From positions 930,001-994,000 of the forward strand of contig NZ_CP042912.1 in the NCBI RefSeq assembly GCF_008087665.1: 64,000 bases of DNA, given 5' to 3'. This document shows positions 51,824 through 63,831 of this stretch, piece by piece. Made by a program: the position numbers and the translations under genes. The stretch's first letter is position 1. Each line of letters begins with the position of its first letter. The DNA comes from Mariniblastus fucicola. Its GTDB lineage: Bacteria > Planctomycetota > Planctomycetia > Pirellulales > Pirellulaceae. Under the pieces are notes generated by a model, which was not told the DNA's origin, did not search any database, and worked only from the letters and a program-made list of their open reading frames with translations.

Positions 51824-52404
51824 ACTTCGCTTTGAGTTCACGAATCAAAGTTCTTCTGCGTGGCAATCGCCAGGCAACAGCCGGCCAGAAAGAAAGCCTC
51901 TCTGTTTACCGAAGAAGCCTCTCTGTCCAATAACTTTTCGGTCAGCGCAAAAAAGATGCGCAGGCAAATTCCACAAGTGAAATCTACCTACGCACCGGGA
52001 TGGGGTTTCCATCTATTTTGACTGCCCAAACGACCGGTTTGGGGAGATTTTGCTCTGTCGCAAATTGATCGATAAATATTCGTACTCATCCACATAACGA
52101 AACGGGCTGTCAAAACGAATCAAAGATTCCGCAACAAATTCTGAAAACGCCATATTCATCAAAAATGGCCGGGTTTTTGGCTGAATTTTTCTTCGCCAAT
52201 GTGTCTGAAATCTTTATTCGCACGACTCGGATCAAAGCGCAATCGTTGCAAGCAGCAAGCCTTTTCTGATGTGACTTATGCGGTTCAGTGCTCGAAATGA
52301 AACGAAAAACTGAATGCAGGAATCTGACAGCAACTTCGCCGATGGTAGCTATCAGGTGGCGAAACGGCGTTCGTCCAAGGAAGTACCGGATCAAGGATTG
52401 CGAA
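51824..52404 (+). other. Long intergenic region after the AAA+ operon
   Basis: 581 bp without a supportable gene. Small open frames exist but overlap the third AAA+ gene or lack any signal. A 12-bp direct repeat AAGCCTCTCTGT occurs twice within 35 bp near 51890-51925. No strong terminator was found; AT-rich runs at 52150-52195 may hold a promoter. AAGGA at 52393-52397 is the ribosome site of the next gene. Confidence 0.4.
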
Positions 52405-52887
52405 ATGAAAACTCTGTTGGCCATAGGAATGGCTTTGGCGATGATGACGACGGTGGCACAGGCTCAGCAAACACAGCCTGCGGCCGAAAAATCGTCTTCT
52501 AAGGAGGCGATGACGTACTCCAAGGCGTACAAAAAGGCTCAAGCTGGCGACAAGCCATTGTTGGTGCTGGTGACCGCTGAGTGGTGCCCACCATGCCGAC
52601 AAATGAAGGCAAACACGTTGCCGACTCTCTTTCAGCGTGACACGTTTCACAATTTTCACTTCGCGATGATGGACTATGACAAAGAGTCCAAATTGGCTGA
52701 CAAGCTGATCGGCGATCGTGGTTTGCCGCAGTTGATCATGTTCGAAAAGAGCAACGGCAAATGGCTTCGCCGCTACCTTACGGGCAACAAAGGGCTTCAT
52801 TCCATTGCGGGCGTTGAGTCGTTCGTCGCACAGGCTGGTACGTATCGTCTGGCCAGCAATGGTGAAGAAGCAACGAAGAAGAAGTAA
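52405..52887 (+). CDS. Secreted thioredoxin-fold protein (WCPPC)
   Basis: 160 residues from the ATG at 52405, where a signal peptide begins (MKTLLAIGMALAMMTTVAQA, cut before Q). The thioredoxin-like domain has KPLLVLVTAEWCPPCRQMKA with the CxxC active site and the cis-Pro loop RGLPQLIMFEKSNGK. It probably reduces or isomerises disulfides in the periplasm; the CPPC sequence is shared with other thioredoxin-like proteins. AAGGA with good spacing precedes the start. It is not in the AAA+ operon (517 bp away from it plus leader). Confidence 0.9.
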   Translation: MKTLLAIGMALAMMTTVAQAQQTQPAAEKSSSKEAMTYSKAYKKAQAGDKPLLVLVTAEWCPPCRQMKANTLPTLFQRDTFHNFHFAMMDYDKESKLADKLIGDRGLPQLIMFEKSNGKWLRRYLTGNKGLHSIAGVESFVAQAGTYRLASNGEEATKKK

Positions 52888-53017
52888 GCTATATTTTTCC
52901 AGGTCGATTCCTGGCGTTTCGGCTTAATCCGGAACGGAAGCGAGAAGTTGACATCGCCATCGTCGCGATCCAAACTCGCTTGCGTTTCGGGTTATTTTTT
53001 GCGCGAGGGACGATCAT

Positions 53018-53701
53018 TTGTCAGCCACTGTTTCGGTCATCATTCCGGTCCTCAATGAAGAGGCGATTATCGAAACGACGGTCGTCCGGGCCGGAGCAAT
53101 TGCTGACGAAGTCATCGTCGTTGATGGCGGCAGCACGGACCGAACACTTGAACTTCTTCGTCCGCTCGATTGCACCACCATTTCAGGACCTCGAGGGCGC
53201 GGTCAACAGATCTACGCCGGATCGAAAATAGCCAAAGGCGCGATCCTGCTCTTTCTGCATGCCGATACATGGTTGCCAGTTCAAGCCAAAAGCCAAATCC
53301 TTGACTGTTGGGACGCAACCTCGTCGTCCGAAAAGCCATACTTTTGTGGCTGCTTCGAGCAGCGAATCGAAGACGCGAGATTGATCTACCGCTGGCTGGA
53401 GAAAGGAAACCTCTGGCGCGCCAGGTATCAACGACTTCCCTACGGTGATCAGGGAGTCTTCGTCAGTCGCGAACTTTACGATGCCGTTGAAGGCATGCCC
53501 CAGATTCCTCTGATGGAGGACTTTGAGTTTGCGCGGCTGATTTCGAAACGCGGCAAGATGAAAATCTTGCCAGGGCCAATTCATGTCAGCGCCCGTCGCT
53601 GGGAAAAAGTTGGGCCGATTCGCCAGACGATTCGAAACTGGACATTGGCCCTGCGGTATCGCCTGGGAGCAAAACCGGAAAGCCTTCTGTCGAAATATTG
53701 A
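53018..53701 (+). CDS. Family 2 glycosyltransferase of TIGR04283 type
   Basis: 227 residues, TTG start at 53018 (SATVSVIIPVLNEE). GT-A fold: VIIPVLNEE, EVIVVDGGSTDRTLEL, GPRGRGQQIYAGSKIAKGAI and LFLHADTWLP with the metal-binding DT region, then YGDQGVFVSRELYD and IPLMEDFEFARLISKRG. These phrases, with HVSARRWEKVGP, fit the TIGR04283 subgroup, found in some genomes near arsenosugar genes; no arsenic genes are in this window. Substrate unknown. It is followed after 57 bp by a membrane protein gene. Confidence 0.88.
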   Translation: MSATVSVIIPVLNEEAIIETTVVRAGAIADEVIVVDGGSTDRTLELLRPLDCTTISGPRGRGQQIYAGSKIAKGAILLFLHADTWLPVQAKSQILDCWDATSSSEKPYFCGCFEQRIEDARLIYRWLEKGNLWRARYQRLPYGDQGVFVSRELYDAVEGMPQIPLMEDFEFARLISKRGKMKILPGPIHVSARRWEKVGPIRQTIRNWTLALRYRLGAKPESLLSKY

Positions 53702-53758
53702 TCCTCAACGGCGAGCGGAATGCTGGTTTGCGGCAACGTCACGTGCGACAATGAGCCC

Positions 53759-56218
53759 ATGATCAAGCTGATAAAACGCGTTTTCGTTCCCAGTCGTTTC
53801 GATGCCTGCTGCATGGTCGTCGCGTTGCATTGGTTGACTGCAATTTTGAGCGTCACGGTGCTCCCTGCGCTCCCGACCATCGGAGCGGCAGGATTTTCAG
53901 GTCCGGTAATTCTCTTCGCCGGATCCACCTTGCTTGCCATTGCGGCAACGGTGGTCTGGAAAGCAAACTCTCGACGTCGCACGTGGCTGTTGCTTGTTTC
54001 CGCTATCGCCAGCACCTGTTTCGTGATTGCCTGGTTTTTCTTCAATGAGGAATATGCGAGAGAGCTGGCCTATCGACCAAACGTCGCGGCTATGAACCAG
54101 GCTCCTGCGTTCACTTTCAGTGGCTTCATGGCAAACGCAGCTCAGTCGCTCGGCATGGCATGGGCGTGCGCAATTGGCGCCTTTGTCCTGACGTGGTGCG
54201 CTCGGTTCTTGGGAAAATCTGTGCTTCGCCCATTCCGTTGGTTTAAAACCAAATTTCAAAGTGACCGAACGAGGTTGCTGGTTGGAGTTGCTGGCGTCAT
54301 GTTTGTGCTGGCAGTCTTGAGCCGACTGATACAACTGACGGAAAGTGGGGGACGCCGCGATACGAGTTTTATGGCTGTCGAAGTTGCGTTTCAGTTGCTG
54401 GTGATTGGCATCGTCGGGACGATTGCAATCGTCTGGTTCCCGCGAAGTTTTGTGCTCAGTGGCAAACCGATTCAGAAAGCCTTTTCGATACTTGTGATTC
54501 TCGGCATGGCGATGCCCGGGATCGCCAATTTGATCAGCGGAGTGTTCGTCTTCGATGGGGCGATTTTTGTTTTGGCCGGATTGGTGTATGTGCTTTCAGT
54601 GATTGGGGTTGGCGGATGCGGGCCTGCGAACGATTCGGAGGCTGCTTCTCGTGCCACGCCAGGTCTTGCAGGTTCCTGGCCGTCTGCCTGGTCTTTCGTG
54701 CCGCTCATTCTGTTGATTGCTGCTATCGCAGTTCCGACAGTCCTCGACCTACAGGTTATCTCTGGTACCAATCGCAAGCTTTCGGTTGCGGAACTGTTTC
54801 AGAGGGCGAGGGAGTCTGCGATCGTTAAATGGGAATCGGCGGGGCGGGTCCAGCTTCGAACGGAACAATCCTACAATCTGGAATTGTGGCAAGTCCAGTT
54901 TGATGATTCGGCGCCGCGGGATCTGCTCAATGTGGTGCAGAAAATTTCCTCATCCCGAAGCGTCGAGCTATGCGATTTGACGCCTGAGTTCGATATTTCT
55001 GTGCTCAACGGCAGCGGAATCGGGGTGGCGCTTAAAGATTGCGAAGTTTCGAACGCTCAACTCACCGATATTCTGTCTTCAAGTTCCTGGCTGTCGATAG
55101 AGGGCCGCTTCGAAATTGTTGACGACGGAACTGAAGTCGACGCAGGAGTGATCAATTCGGTCAATTTTCAAAATGTTGAGCCGGGCGCGATTCGAACTTT
55201 CTTCGCCGCAGCGAAATGTGAGCAGCAGATGACGTACATGATCATTCATTCGCCTGCGACCAACGAGGACTGGTCAACCATCGAAGAGGTCGGGCAAACC
55301 GGCTATGTGTTTTTGTGTGGCGGCTGGGCAGAAGACTTTGAAATGCCGGAAGTGACCCGTTCGTTGAACCGAATCACATTTCAGAAAATCGTAAACAATA
55401 CGGGGCAACCGAAACCGGTCGACAAACGTCTGATTCTGGAAACGGATTTGAGGCTTGGGCTCAGGATGCCTGCGAATTCCAGCAAGCTCGCGTGGAAGCT
55501 GCTGATGCTGCGTGGCGATTCAAGTGGCTTTGATTTTCAGTATGCGTTCGCGGAATCTGGCAAGTCGCTGAGCGAGTACGCAAAAGACATTGGAATGGCT
55601 TGGCAGGAGAACGAAGATCAGTCGGTTCGCTCATTATTCTTCCCCTGGGGGAGCAGCGTGATTGAGACGGCATCGATGCCTGAACTGAGATCTCTAAGTT
55701 TCGATGCCGATTGGGTCGGGGCCATGTCGCCGTTCGGGTTTCGCGGCGATCCGGTGGATGTCTCGCACCTGGAGCCTTTGAGTTCGCTGGAAGAGCTTTA
55801 CTTTGAAGCCAGTTTTGTGCCGTTGAATCTGGCATTTCTGGAAAAGCTCACATCGCTGAAGCATCTTCAGATTTCGTCGGTCGTGAGAAAAGTCACTGGT
55901 CCGATCGGCTTCGACGCTTGTCCGTCGTTGGAGTCGCTTACGTTTCTGGGTACGCCGGACAACAAGTCGTACCATGAAATTTCGCGGCTGAAGAATCTCG
56001 AGCGTTTGGTGATCGTCAATGTTGAGGACGATGAAAAGCTGACACCGGAGTATCAGGACAAGCTGCAACAGAAGCTGTCAGGTGTAGAAGTGCAGATCAT
56101 TCCAGCTTCTGAGAAAGCCTCTCTGATCCCGAACGCTTTCCAGGAACACCGGGAAAGCGTGCGAAAAAAGCTGCTTTACGATACGACGTGGCTGGACGAA
56201 ATAAAGGGCGTGAAATAG
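53759..56218 (+). CDS. Large membrane protein with C-terminal leucine-rich-like region
   Basis: 819 residues from the ATG at 53759 (MIKLIKRVFVPSRFD); a start at 53720 is possible but shortly precedes it. About 8-9 hydrophobic helices occupy residues 15-340. Residues 340-620 are a soluble region with no recognised family. The C-terminal part (about 640-800) contains loose leucine-rich-like units (MPELRSLSFDADWVG; LSSLEELYFEASFVPLNLAF; CPSLESLTFLGTPDNKSYHE; LKNLERLVIVNVEDD). This layout suggests a membrane sensor or anchor with a protein-binding outer face; that is inference. It ends 37 bp before the convergent sdhB. Confidence 0.7.
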   Translation: MIKLIKRVFVPSRFDACCMVVALHWLTAILSVTVLPALPTIGAAGFSGPVILFAGSTLLAIAATVVWKANSRRRTWLLLVSAIASTCFVIAWFFFNEEYARELAYRPNVAAMNQAPAFTFSGFMANAAQSLGMAWACAIGAFVLTWCARFLGKSVLRPFRWFKTKFQSDRTRLLVGVAGVMFVLAVLSRLIQLTESGGRRDTSFMAVEVAFQLLVIGIVGTIAIVWFPRSFVLSGKPIQKAFSILVILGMAMPGIANLISGVFVFDGAIFVLAGLVYVLSVIGVGGCGPANDSEAASRATPGLAGSWPSAWSFVPLILLIAAIAVPTVLDLQVISGTNRKLSVAELFQRARESAIVKWESAGRVQLRTEQSYNLELWQVQFDDSAPRDLLNVVQKISSSRSVELCDLTPEFDISVLNGSGIGVALKDCEVSNAQLTDILSSSSWLSIEGRFEIVDDGTEVDAGVINSVNFQNVEPGAIRTFFAAAKCEQQMTYMIIHSPATNEDWSTIEEVGQTGYVFLCGGWAEDFEMPEVTRSLNRITFQKIVNNTGQPKPVDKRLILETDLRLGLRMPANSSKLAWKLLMLRGDSSGFDFQYAFAESGKSLSEYAKDIGMAWQENEDQSVRSLFFPWGSSVIETASMPELRSLSFDADWVGAMSPFGFRGDPVDVSHLEPLSSLEELYFEASFVPLNLAFLEKLTSLKHLQISSVVRKVTGPIGFDACPSLESLTFLGTPDNKSYHEISRLKNLERLVIVNVEDDEKLTPEYQDKLQQKLSGVEVQIIPASEKASLIPNAFQEHRESVRKKLLYDTTWLDEIKGVK

Positions 56219-56255
56219 AAGCTAAACAACTCGTGCAATTCCGCCTTCAATCAAG

Positions 56256-57028
56256 CTACTGAGCTTTCATCTTGCCGCGTCGATCGACAGGCTCGACAAG
56301 CGACGCTTTCAGGAAATCGCTGTTCATGCGACCGATGAACGCGATGCTGATTCCTTTCGGGCACTGAGCCTCACATTCCGCATAGTTGCGGCATGAGCCA
56401 AAGCCCTCTTCTTCCATTTGCGTGGTCATGTCCTGCACGCGATCGTAACGCTCGGTCTGACCTTGTGGCAACATTCCCAGATGCGAAACCTTTGCCGCGG
56501 TGAAAAGCATCGCCGAACCATTCGGGCACGCCGCAACACAAGCGCCGCAACCAATGCAGCTGGCCGCATCGAGTGCCGTTTCAGCAACGCCCGGATCGAT
56601 CGGAATCGAGTTCGGCTCGGGCTTGGGCCCGGAGTGGTTACTGATGAAGCCGCCGGACTGGATGATTCGATCAAAAGCACTACGATCGACCATCAAGTCG
56701 CGAATGATCGGGAAAGCACCGCTGCGAAATGGCTCGACGTAAATCTCTGCACCGTCGCTGAAGTGACGCATGTAGAGCTGGCAAGTTGTTGTTTCGCGTT
56801 TCGGGCCGTGGGCCTCTCCGTTGATCACCATCGAACAGGCGCCACAGACTCCTTCGCGGCAATCGTGATCGAACGCAACGCCTTCCTTGCCCTCTTCGAT
56901 CAACTGCTCGTTGAGCATGTCCATCATTTCCAGGAACGACATGTCCGGATTGACTCCGTCGAGCGAATAAGTCTCCATCGCGCCCTTGGATTCAGGATTA
57001 AGTTGGCGCCAAACGTGTAGTTTAATTT

Positions 57029-57032
<4 letters not shown>
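56256..57032 (-). CDS. sdhB: Succinate dehydrogenase iron-sulfur subunit
   Basis: 258 residues. The [2Fe-2S] cluster ligands are in [15 protein letters not shown], with a later TTTCQLY; the [4Fe-4S] and [3Fe-4S] ligands are in [14 protein letters not shown] and [14 protein letters not shown]. It passes electrons from SdhA to the cytochrome b subunit at the cytoplasmic membrane, in the citric acid cycle and respiration. The ATG at 57032 overlaps the end of sdhA by 4 nt (ATGA), implying translational coupling. Last of the sdhC-sdhA-sdhB unit. Confidence 0.96.
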
Positions 57033-58948
<1,916 letters not shown>

Positions 58949-59024
58949 GACAGGTCTTCAGTAAGTTAGGAATTGATTTGACGGTCTTGTAAACTTTGGG
59001 AGGTCGAGACTCCCGTTGATTCGT

Positions 59025-59762
59025 TTAGTGTTTCGTAAGCAGTTCGTGCGAGTACTCGACAGCCTCCGGCATTTGCCCGGACATGAACGAGACTGGAATC
59101 AGGATGAACGTGGCTGATACGCCGATCGCAAAAATGATTGCGAACGCTCGCAAGAACCGGTTGCGATCCGGATTGTCCCAACCCAGCGTTTGAAACAGGC
59201 TCCACACGCCGTGGTACAGGTGGAATCCGATCACGACCATCATCACGATATAGGCCAGCGACACCCACCAGATACTGAACGAGTTCATCATGTTCTCGTA
59301 GACGTATCCGTGCTCGTGTGCTCCCAACAACGGCAAACTGCCAGTCGTGAAGTGCAGAATGTGCAGCACAATAAAGGCGAGGATCAGCGTTCCGGTCACC
59401 ATCATGTAAAGCGCCGCTGGCGATGCCGCAGCACGCTTCTTCACCACATAGTCGACCGGGCGGGCTTTTTTGTTTTGGTCGCTCAGCAAAATCACGGTGA
59501 CGATGTGCAGAACCACCGCGCCGAGCAAAAACAGCCTTGCGCCCCACAGCGCCAACATTGGCGGGAGTGCCGGAGCGCCGAAATCTTTCAGGAACTGACC
59601 GTACTCATCAATGTGCGGCACGCCATCGGCGTTCATTCCGGTGAAGATTTTCATGTGGCCGCCAGCGTGACCGACGAGGAATCCGAACATGATCAGGCCG
59701 GTGATCGCGGCGATAAATTTCTTCCCGATCGAGCTGGCGAAGAGGAGTTTCAGTCGTTTCAT
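59025..59762 (-). CDS. sdhC: Succinate dehydrogenase cytochrome b subunit
   Basis: 245 residues from the ATG at 59762; a GTG at 59777 is less likely. Five hydrophobic helices, with KKFIAAITGLIMFGFLVGHA, FIVLHILHFTTGSLP, IVMMVVIGFHLYHGVWSLFQ carrying His residues suited to bind two hemes as in the b558 type. It anchors SdhAB and passes electrons to menaquinone. It is the first gene of the minus-strand sdhCAB unit. Confidence 0.93.
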   Translation of the reverse strand: MKRLKLLFASSIGKKFIAAITGLIMFGFLVGHAGGHMKIFTGMNADGVPHIDEYGQFLKDFGAPALPPMLALWGARLFLLGAVVLHIVTVILLSDQNKKARPVDYVVKKRAAASPAALYMMVTGTLILAFIVLHILHFTTGSLPLLGAHEHGYVYENMMNSFSIWWVSLAYIVMMVVIGFHLYHGVWSLFQTLGWDNPDRNRFLRAFAIIFAIGVSATFILIPVSFMSGQMPEAVEYSHELLTKH

Positions 59763-59883
59763 GGTTGATTCGACCACCCGTTCGGAGGTCGGGACATCTG
59801 AATTGAAGGGCTTAATCGCGTGAGTCTTCAGTTTCGCGGATACTGTCGATATCGGCTAGGGGCGTCACTCATATGAACCGCAA

Positions 59884-59913
59884 TTGATTCAGGATATTAT
59901 CAGCGGATATAAC
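59884..59913 (+). promoter_or_regulatory. Candidate sigma-70 promoter upstream of speA
   Basis: TTGATT (59884-59889) and TATAAC (59908-59913) are 18 bp apart. The predicted start near 59920 would leave a leader of about 180 nt before speA. The region between sdhC and speA (59763-60101, 339 bp) contains no gene. Confidence 0.5.
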
Positions 59914-60101
59914 AAATCCAACTGTGACGTTTTGGCCCAGTCATGCGGCACAAAAACAATTCGCTTTAATCGCTTCAAACGCACGCTCCGCTCCCGCGAG
60001 GGTTTGCGGATGACGATCGCGATCGGACACCCCGATCGCTTCACATATCCCGGACCCTTGGCGATCGGTCCATCGAGCCCATTTATTACGAGACTATTTG
60101 A

Positions 60102-62081
60102 TTGATAAACCAGGCATCTGAATCACGTTCGCAGTCGACAGAATCGCTTTCCGCAAAAAGTCGATCTGAATCCGCCAGTTCATGGACCCTGGAGCGTTCC
60201 CGTCAGCTTTACGGCGTGAAACGTTGGGGGTTGGACTATTTCGGGGTCGGAGCCGACGGATTCGTTTCGGTGACGGTGCCAACGTCTTCCGGTCAGAAAA
60301 CGGTCTCGATGCAGGACGTGATCGCCGGGCTTGCCGATCGCGAGCTGTCGATGCCGGTCATGTTGCGGATCGAAAATCTGATTAGCGATCGGGTCGTGAA
60401 GCTCAACGAAGGCTTCCGTGACGCGATCTCGACTTCCGGATACAACGGAGTCTACAAGTCTGTTTTCCCTATCAAAGTGAATCAGCAAAAACACGTTGTC
60501 GATTCGATCGCGGCCGCTGGCGATCCGTTTCAACATGGATTCGAAGCCGGCAGCAAGCCCGAGTTGATGGTGGCGCTGGCGACAACGCCGTCACCCGAGA
60601 GCCTGATCGTTTGCAATGGCTATAAAGATGAGGAGTTTCTGGACCTTGGTTTGCAGGCCAGACGTTTGGGCTACCAGATCTTTTTCGTCATCGAGTCGCT
60701 GGCAGAATTGGCGCTGATTATACGCAAAGCCAAAAAGTGGAATGTCGAGCCGTTGGTTGGTTGTCGCATCAAGCTTTCGACGAAAGTCGACGGGCACTGG
60801 GCGGACGACAGCGGTGACCGAAGTCTGTTTGGTCTGACTGCCCGAGAGACGATCGCGGCGGTCGACATGCTGAAGCAGGCCGACATGCTGAAATGTTTGC
60901 AGATGTTGCACTTTCATCTCGGCAGCCAGCTAACAAATATCCGCAACGTGCGAGATGGAGTTCGAGAAGCATGTCGCTACTACATCGGTTTGGTCGACGT
61001 TGGGGCGCCGATGGGCTATCTCGATCTCGGCGGCGGCCTGGCGGTGGATTATGACGGAACGTTCAGCACCCAGCCGTACAGTCGCAACTATGATCTGAAT
61101 GAGTATTGCGTTGATGTGGTTGAATCCGTGATGAACTCAATGGATCAACACCAGATCCCGCATCCGGTCTTGGTCAGCGAGTCGGGACGTTGGACGGTGG
61201 CGCCGACCTCGGTGCTGTTGTTCAATGTGCTTTCGGTGACCGATTTCGAACCGATGCCGATCGAGTCCGAAGCCGATCAGGAGTTTTGTCAGCCAATCGG
61301 AGATCTGTTTGACGCAATGGAGAACTTGCATGTTCGACGTGTGCAAGAGAACTTCAATGACGCAAACTACTATCGCGATCAGCTTCGCGAGCTGTTTCGT
61401 AGTGGCCGAATTCAGTTGCGAGAGTTGGCTTTTGGCGAAAACCTTTATCTTTCGATTCTGAATCGAATCGCGTTCGAGATTTTGCCGCAGTTGAGCCGAG
61501 TGCCTGCAGAGTTGACTTCGCTGCACGATCAACTGGCTGATATTTACTACGGGAACTTCAGCGTATTTCAGTCTTTGCCGGACGCGTGGGCGATTGAGCA
61601 GATCTTTCCGACGATGCCAATCCATCGACTTGATGAGGAACCGACGCGTACTGCGATCATTGCCGATCTGACCTGTGACTGCGACGGTAAACTGGACCGG
61701 TTCACGGACGAAGTTGGCGAACCGAGTCGAACATTGAAGTTGCATCCGCTCAAGAACGATCAGCCGTATTACCTAGGCGTTTTTCTGGTCGGCGCGTATC
61801 AGGAAACGCTTGGAGATTTGCACAACCTTTTTGGCGATACCAATGTCGCCAGCATTTCCATTGACGACGATGGCAAAGTTCAATTCGTCGAAGAAATCCA
61901 CGGCGACAGTATTTCGAACGTGCTCAGTTACGTCGAATACCAGCCGCAAGAGTTGATCCAGCGATTCCGGTCGCGAGCCGAAGCAGCGTTTTCGCAAGGT
62001 TCAATTTCCGCGACGGAACGCCAGGAAATGTTGCGGCTGTATCGCGAGAGCATGCAGGGCTATACGTACTTTGAAGTCTGA
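60102..62081 (+). CDS. speA: Biosynthetic arginine decarboxylase
   Basis: 659 residues, normal for SpeA, TTG start at 60102. It converts arginine to agmatine with PLP, the first step of the agmatine route to putrescine. Lys125 in YKSVFPIKVNQQKH is the PLP lysine. Further marks are HGFEAGSKPELMVALA, MLHFHLGSQLTNIRNVRDGV, YLDLGGGLAVDYDG, SESGRWTVAPTSVL and the Cys region ADLTCDCDGKLDRF, then YLGVFLVGAYQETLGDLHNL and the final MQGYTYFEV. The N-terminal 25 residues are Ser/Gln-rich and look disordered. No agmatinase or agmatine deiminase is adjacent. Confidence 0.97.
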   Translation: MINQASESRSQSTESLSAKSRSESASSWTLERSRQLYGVKRWGLDYFGVGADGFVSVTVPTSSGQKTVSMQDVIAGLADRELSMPVMLRIENLISDRVVKLNEGFRDAISTSGYNGVYKSVFPIKVNQQKHVVDSIAAAGDPFQHGFEAGSKPELMVALATTPSPESLIVCNGYKDEEFLDLGLQARRLGYQIFFVIESLAELALIIRKAKKWNVEPLVGCRIKLSTKVDGHWADDSGDRSLFGLTARETIAAVDMLKQADMLKCLQMLHFHLGSQLTNIRNVRDGVREACRYYIGLVDVGAPMGYLDLGGGLAVDYDGTFSTQPYSRNYDLNEYCVDVVESVMNSMDQHQIPHPVLVSESGRWTVAPTSVLLFNVLSVTDFEPMPIESEADQEFCQPIGDLFDAMENLHVRRVQENFNDANYYRDQLRELFRSGRIQLRELAFGENLYLSILNRIAFEILPQLSRVPAELTSLHDQLADIYYGNFSVFQSLPDAWAIEQIFPTMPIHRLDEEPTRTAIIADLTCDCDGKLDRFTDEVGEPSRTLKLHPLKNDQPYYLGVFLVGAYQETLGDLHNLFGDTNVASISIDDDGKVQFVEEIHGDSISNVLSYVEYQPQELIQRFRSRAEAAFSQGSISATERQEMLRLYRESMQGYTYFEV

Positions 62082-62127
62082 TCCTCCTGTCAGCCGCGAG
62101 AGTATGCGGTGCCTGATCGATTGCTCG

Positions 62128-63780
62128 CTAACGTTCGAACTCAACCGCGTATTCAAGATCCTTCTTGCTGTTGCCGGGACCGGGTGACGAGATGATCGTT
62201 TCGACTTTGGAGTTGGACATCTTCAGTGGCTTGTCAGTGTACGGATCCAGCGGAACAGCTCCCGCGTCGGCGAATTCAAAGGCTTCTTCGAGCGTCGTTG
62301 GAGCTTTTCCGTCGTGGTTCATTCGCCACTTTTTCACCACCGCGATGCACAGCCCTGCACGACGATAGAATCGCATTTTGATTTCGTTGTCCGTAAGTCG
62401 GCTCGTGCCACTGAAGGCGAGGATGGGCGATTTCGTCCAGACTGGATTGAAAGACCAAACCACGTTCAGTTTTTCGATGTCTTCGGCGCGTTCCGCAGCG
62501 GGTTTTTCGCAAGCAGCCACGATGTCGCGATAGCGATGCTGTTGTACCTCGATTTCTCTGGCAAAGTCAGCTCTCGACATCTTGTCGACAATCGCCACAA
62601 AGGTTCGGTCGGTGTCGGATCCCATGGATAGATTTTGTTTCGCGTTGGCGGTCCGCTGCAATGTCTCCTCCAAAAAGCGTTTTTGCTCGTCCGTGAACTG
62701 TGCAAGCTTGGTGTACTCAGGCTTCAGAAGTTCCTCCATCCGTTCAGCGATGTCGCGAGGATGGCTGCTGGTATCCCCGAACGCCTTTCTAATGAGCGCA
62801 GAGATGAGACTGTCCAAGGTTCGGCCACGTATGTCAACGTTGCCGTAAGCGTAGTTCTTGTCGCGCAGGGCGATCAGGGCAGCAACCGATCTGATGAACA
62901 TGTGCTTGGCTTCTTCGACGAGTTCGTCCGTCTCATTCGTTTCCGCAAGATGTTGCTTCAAAAATTCAATGCATCCGTCGACGTCTGCCTCGTCCTGCGG
63001 TTGTGAAAGCCCGGCCTGCAGAAGGTTGTTGAGCGCGAAGATTTCTGTTGATTCGATGTTGACATTGCGAAGCGGTGCGAGATCGCGTGCGAGCGCAAGA
63101 TGGATTTTGCAAAGTCGAAGATATGAGAGTCCTTCGAGCGGTTCAACGGCATAAATCACCTGCGTCAGAGAATGCAGGTCGGGATTCAAGTGTTGAGGGC
63201 TAGTGAACGGACTGGCAAAATCCTGGAGAAAGAAGCACGCTTTGCGCTGTTCCTGGGCGGTCTCCAGGTCGTCGTAGATCCACTCGAGATCCCTGATCAC
63301 ACGGATTAGCCGTACTTTGTACCGGTCGTCAATCTCGTATCGGTTTCGTCGTGTTGACCAGCGTTTGCTCTTTCTTATGAACTGGTCAATCTTTTTAAAA
63401 TTCTGGGCGGTCTTCTTTCTTTTTCTTTCGAGCGAAGAGTTTTTCAAAAACTGTTGGGCGCCAATGGGTTCAGCAAACCAGTGGTTTGGATCCGACGGCC
63501 CGACCGAATGGTGGGCGATCATAAAAAACGTGCGCAAGTAAAGCTGCTCGCGGTTGTCACGATCTTTGATCGCGTACAAAGCGTCAGTGTCAAAAGGAGT
63601 CGATTGCCTTAATTCGTCGCTTAGCTCCAGCCACGTTCCCTGGTATCGCATCGCCGGCCAGGCGAATTCGGTCTTCTTTCGCTGAGCTATTGCGGCGTCC
63701 GGAAACTGAAGGATCAACGAGGGAGTCAGAATTCCAAAAACAAGAAGTTGGGTCAGCAGTCTCAAATGAAGTTGGCGCAT
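62128..63780 (-). CDS. Secreted hypothetical protein
   Basis: 550 residues, family not recognised. A signal peptide (residues 1-32, LLVFGILTPSLILQFPDAAI then A-Q) is clear. The mature part is mainly helical and charged (for example RKRKKTAQNFKKIDQFIRKS). The last 60 residues (NHDGKAPTTLEEAFEFADAG, DPYTDKPLKM, ISSPGPGNSKKD) resemble the C-terminal part of type II pseudopilins, as often seen in planctomycete proteins. Localisation outside the cytoplasm is inferred. It ends 46 bp after the convergent speA. Confidence 0.75.
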   Translation of the reverse strand: MRQLHLRLLTQLLVFGILTPSLILQFPDAAIAQRKKTEFAWPAMRYQGTWLELSDELRQSTPFDTDALYAIKDRDNREQLYLRTFFMIAHHSVGPSDPNHWFAEPIGAQQFLKNSSLERKRKKTAQNFKKIDQFIRKSKRWSTRRNRYEIDDRYKVRLIRVIRDLEWIYDDLETAQEQRKACFFLQDFASPFTSPQHLNPDLHSLTQVIYAVEPLEGLSYLRLCKIHLALARDLAPLRNVNIESTEIFALNNLLQAGLSQPQDEADVDGCIEFLKQHLAETNETDELVEEAKHMFIRSVAALIALRDKNYAYGNVDIRGRTLDSLISALIRKAFGDTSSHPRDIAERMEELLKPEYTKLAQFTDEQKRFLEETLQRTANAKQNLSMGSDTDRTFVAIVDKMSRADFAREIEVQQHRYRDIVAACEKPAAERAEDIEKLNVVWSFNPVWTKSPILAFSGTSRLTDNEIKMRFYRRAGLCIAVVKKWRMNHDGKAPTTLEEAFEFADAGAVPLDPYTDKPLKMSNSKVETIISSPGPGNSKKDLEYAVEFER

Positions 63781-63831
63781 GATCTACAAAATGTGAAACA
63801 GTTAAAGTATCAAGTTTCACCATCCCGCGAC

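Noticed and set aside
51681-51980. 99-codon frame at the end of the AAA+ operon
   Set aside because: It overlaps the third AAA+ gene in another frame and has no recognisable start context or domain.
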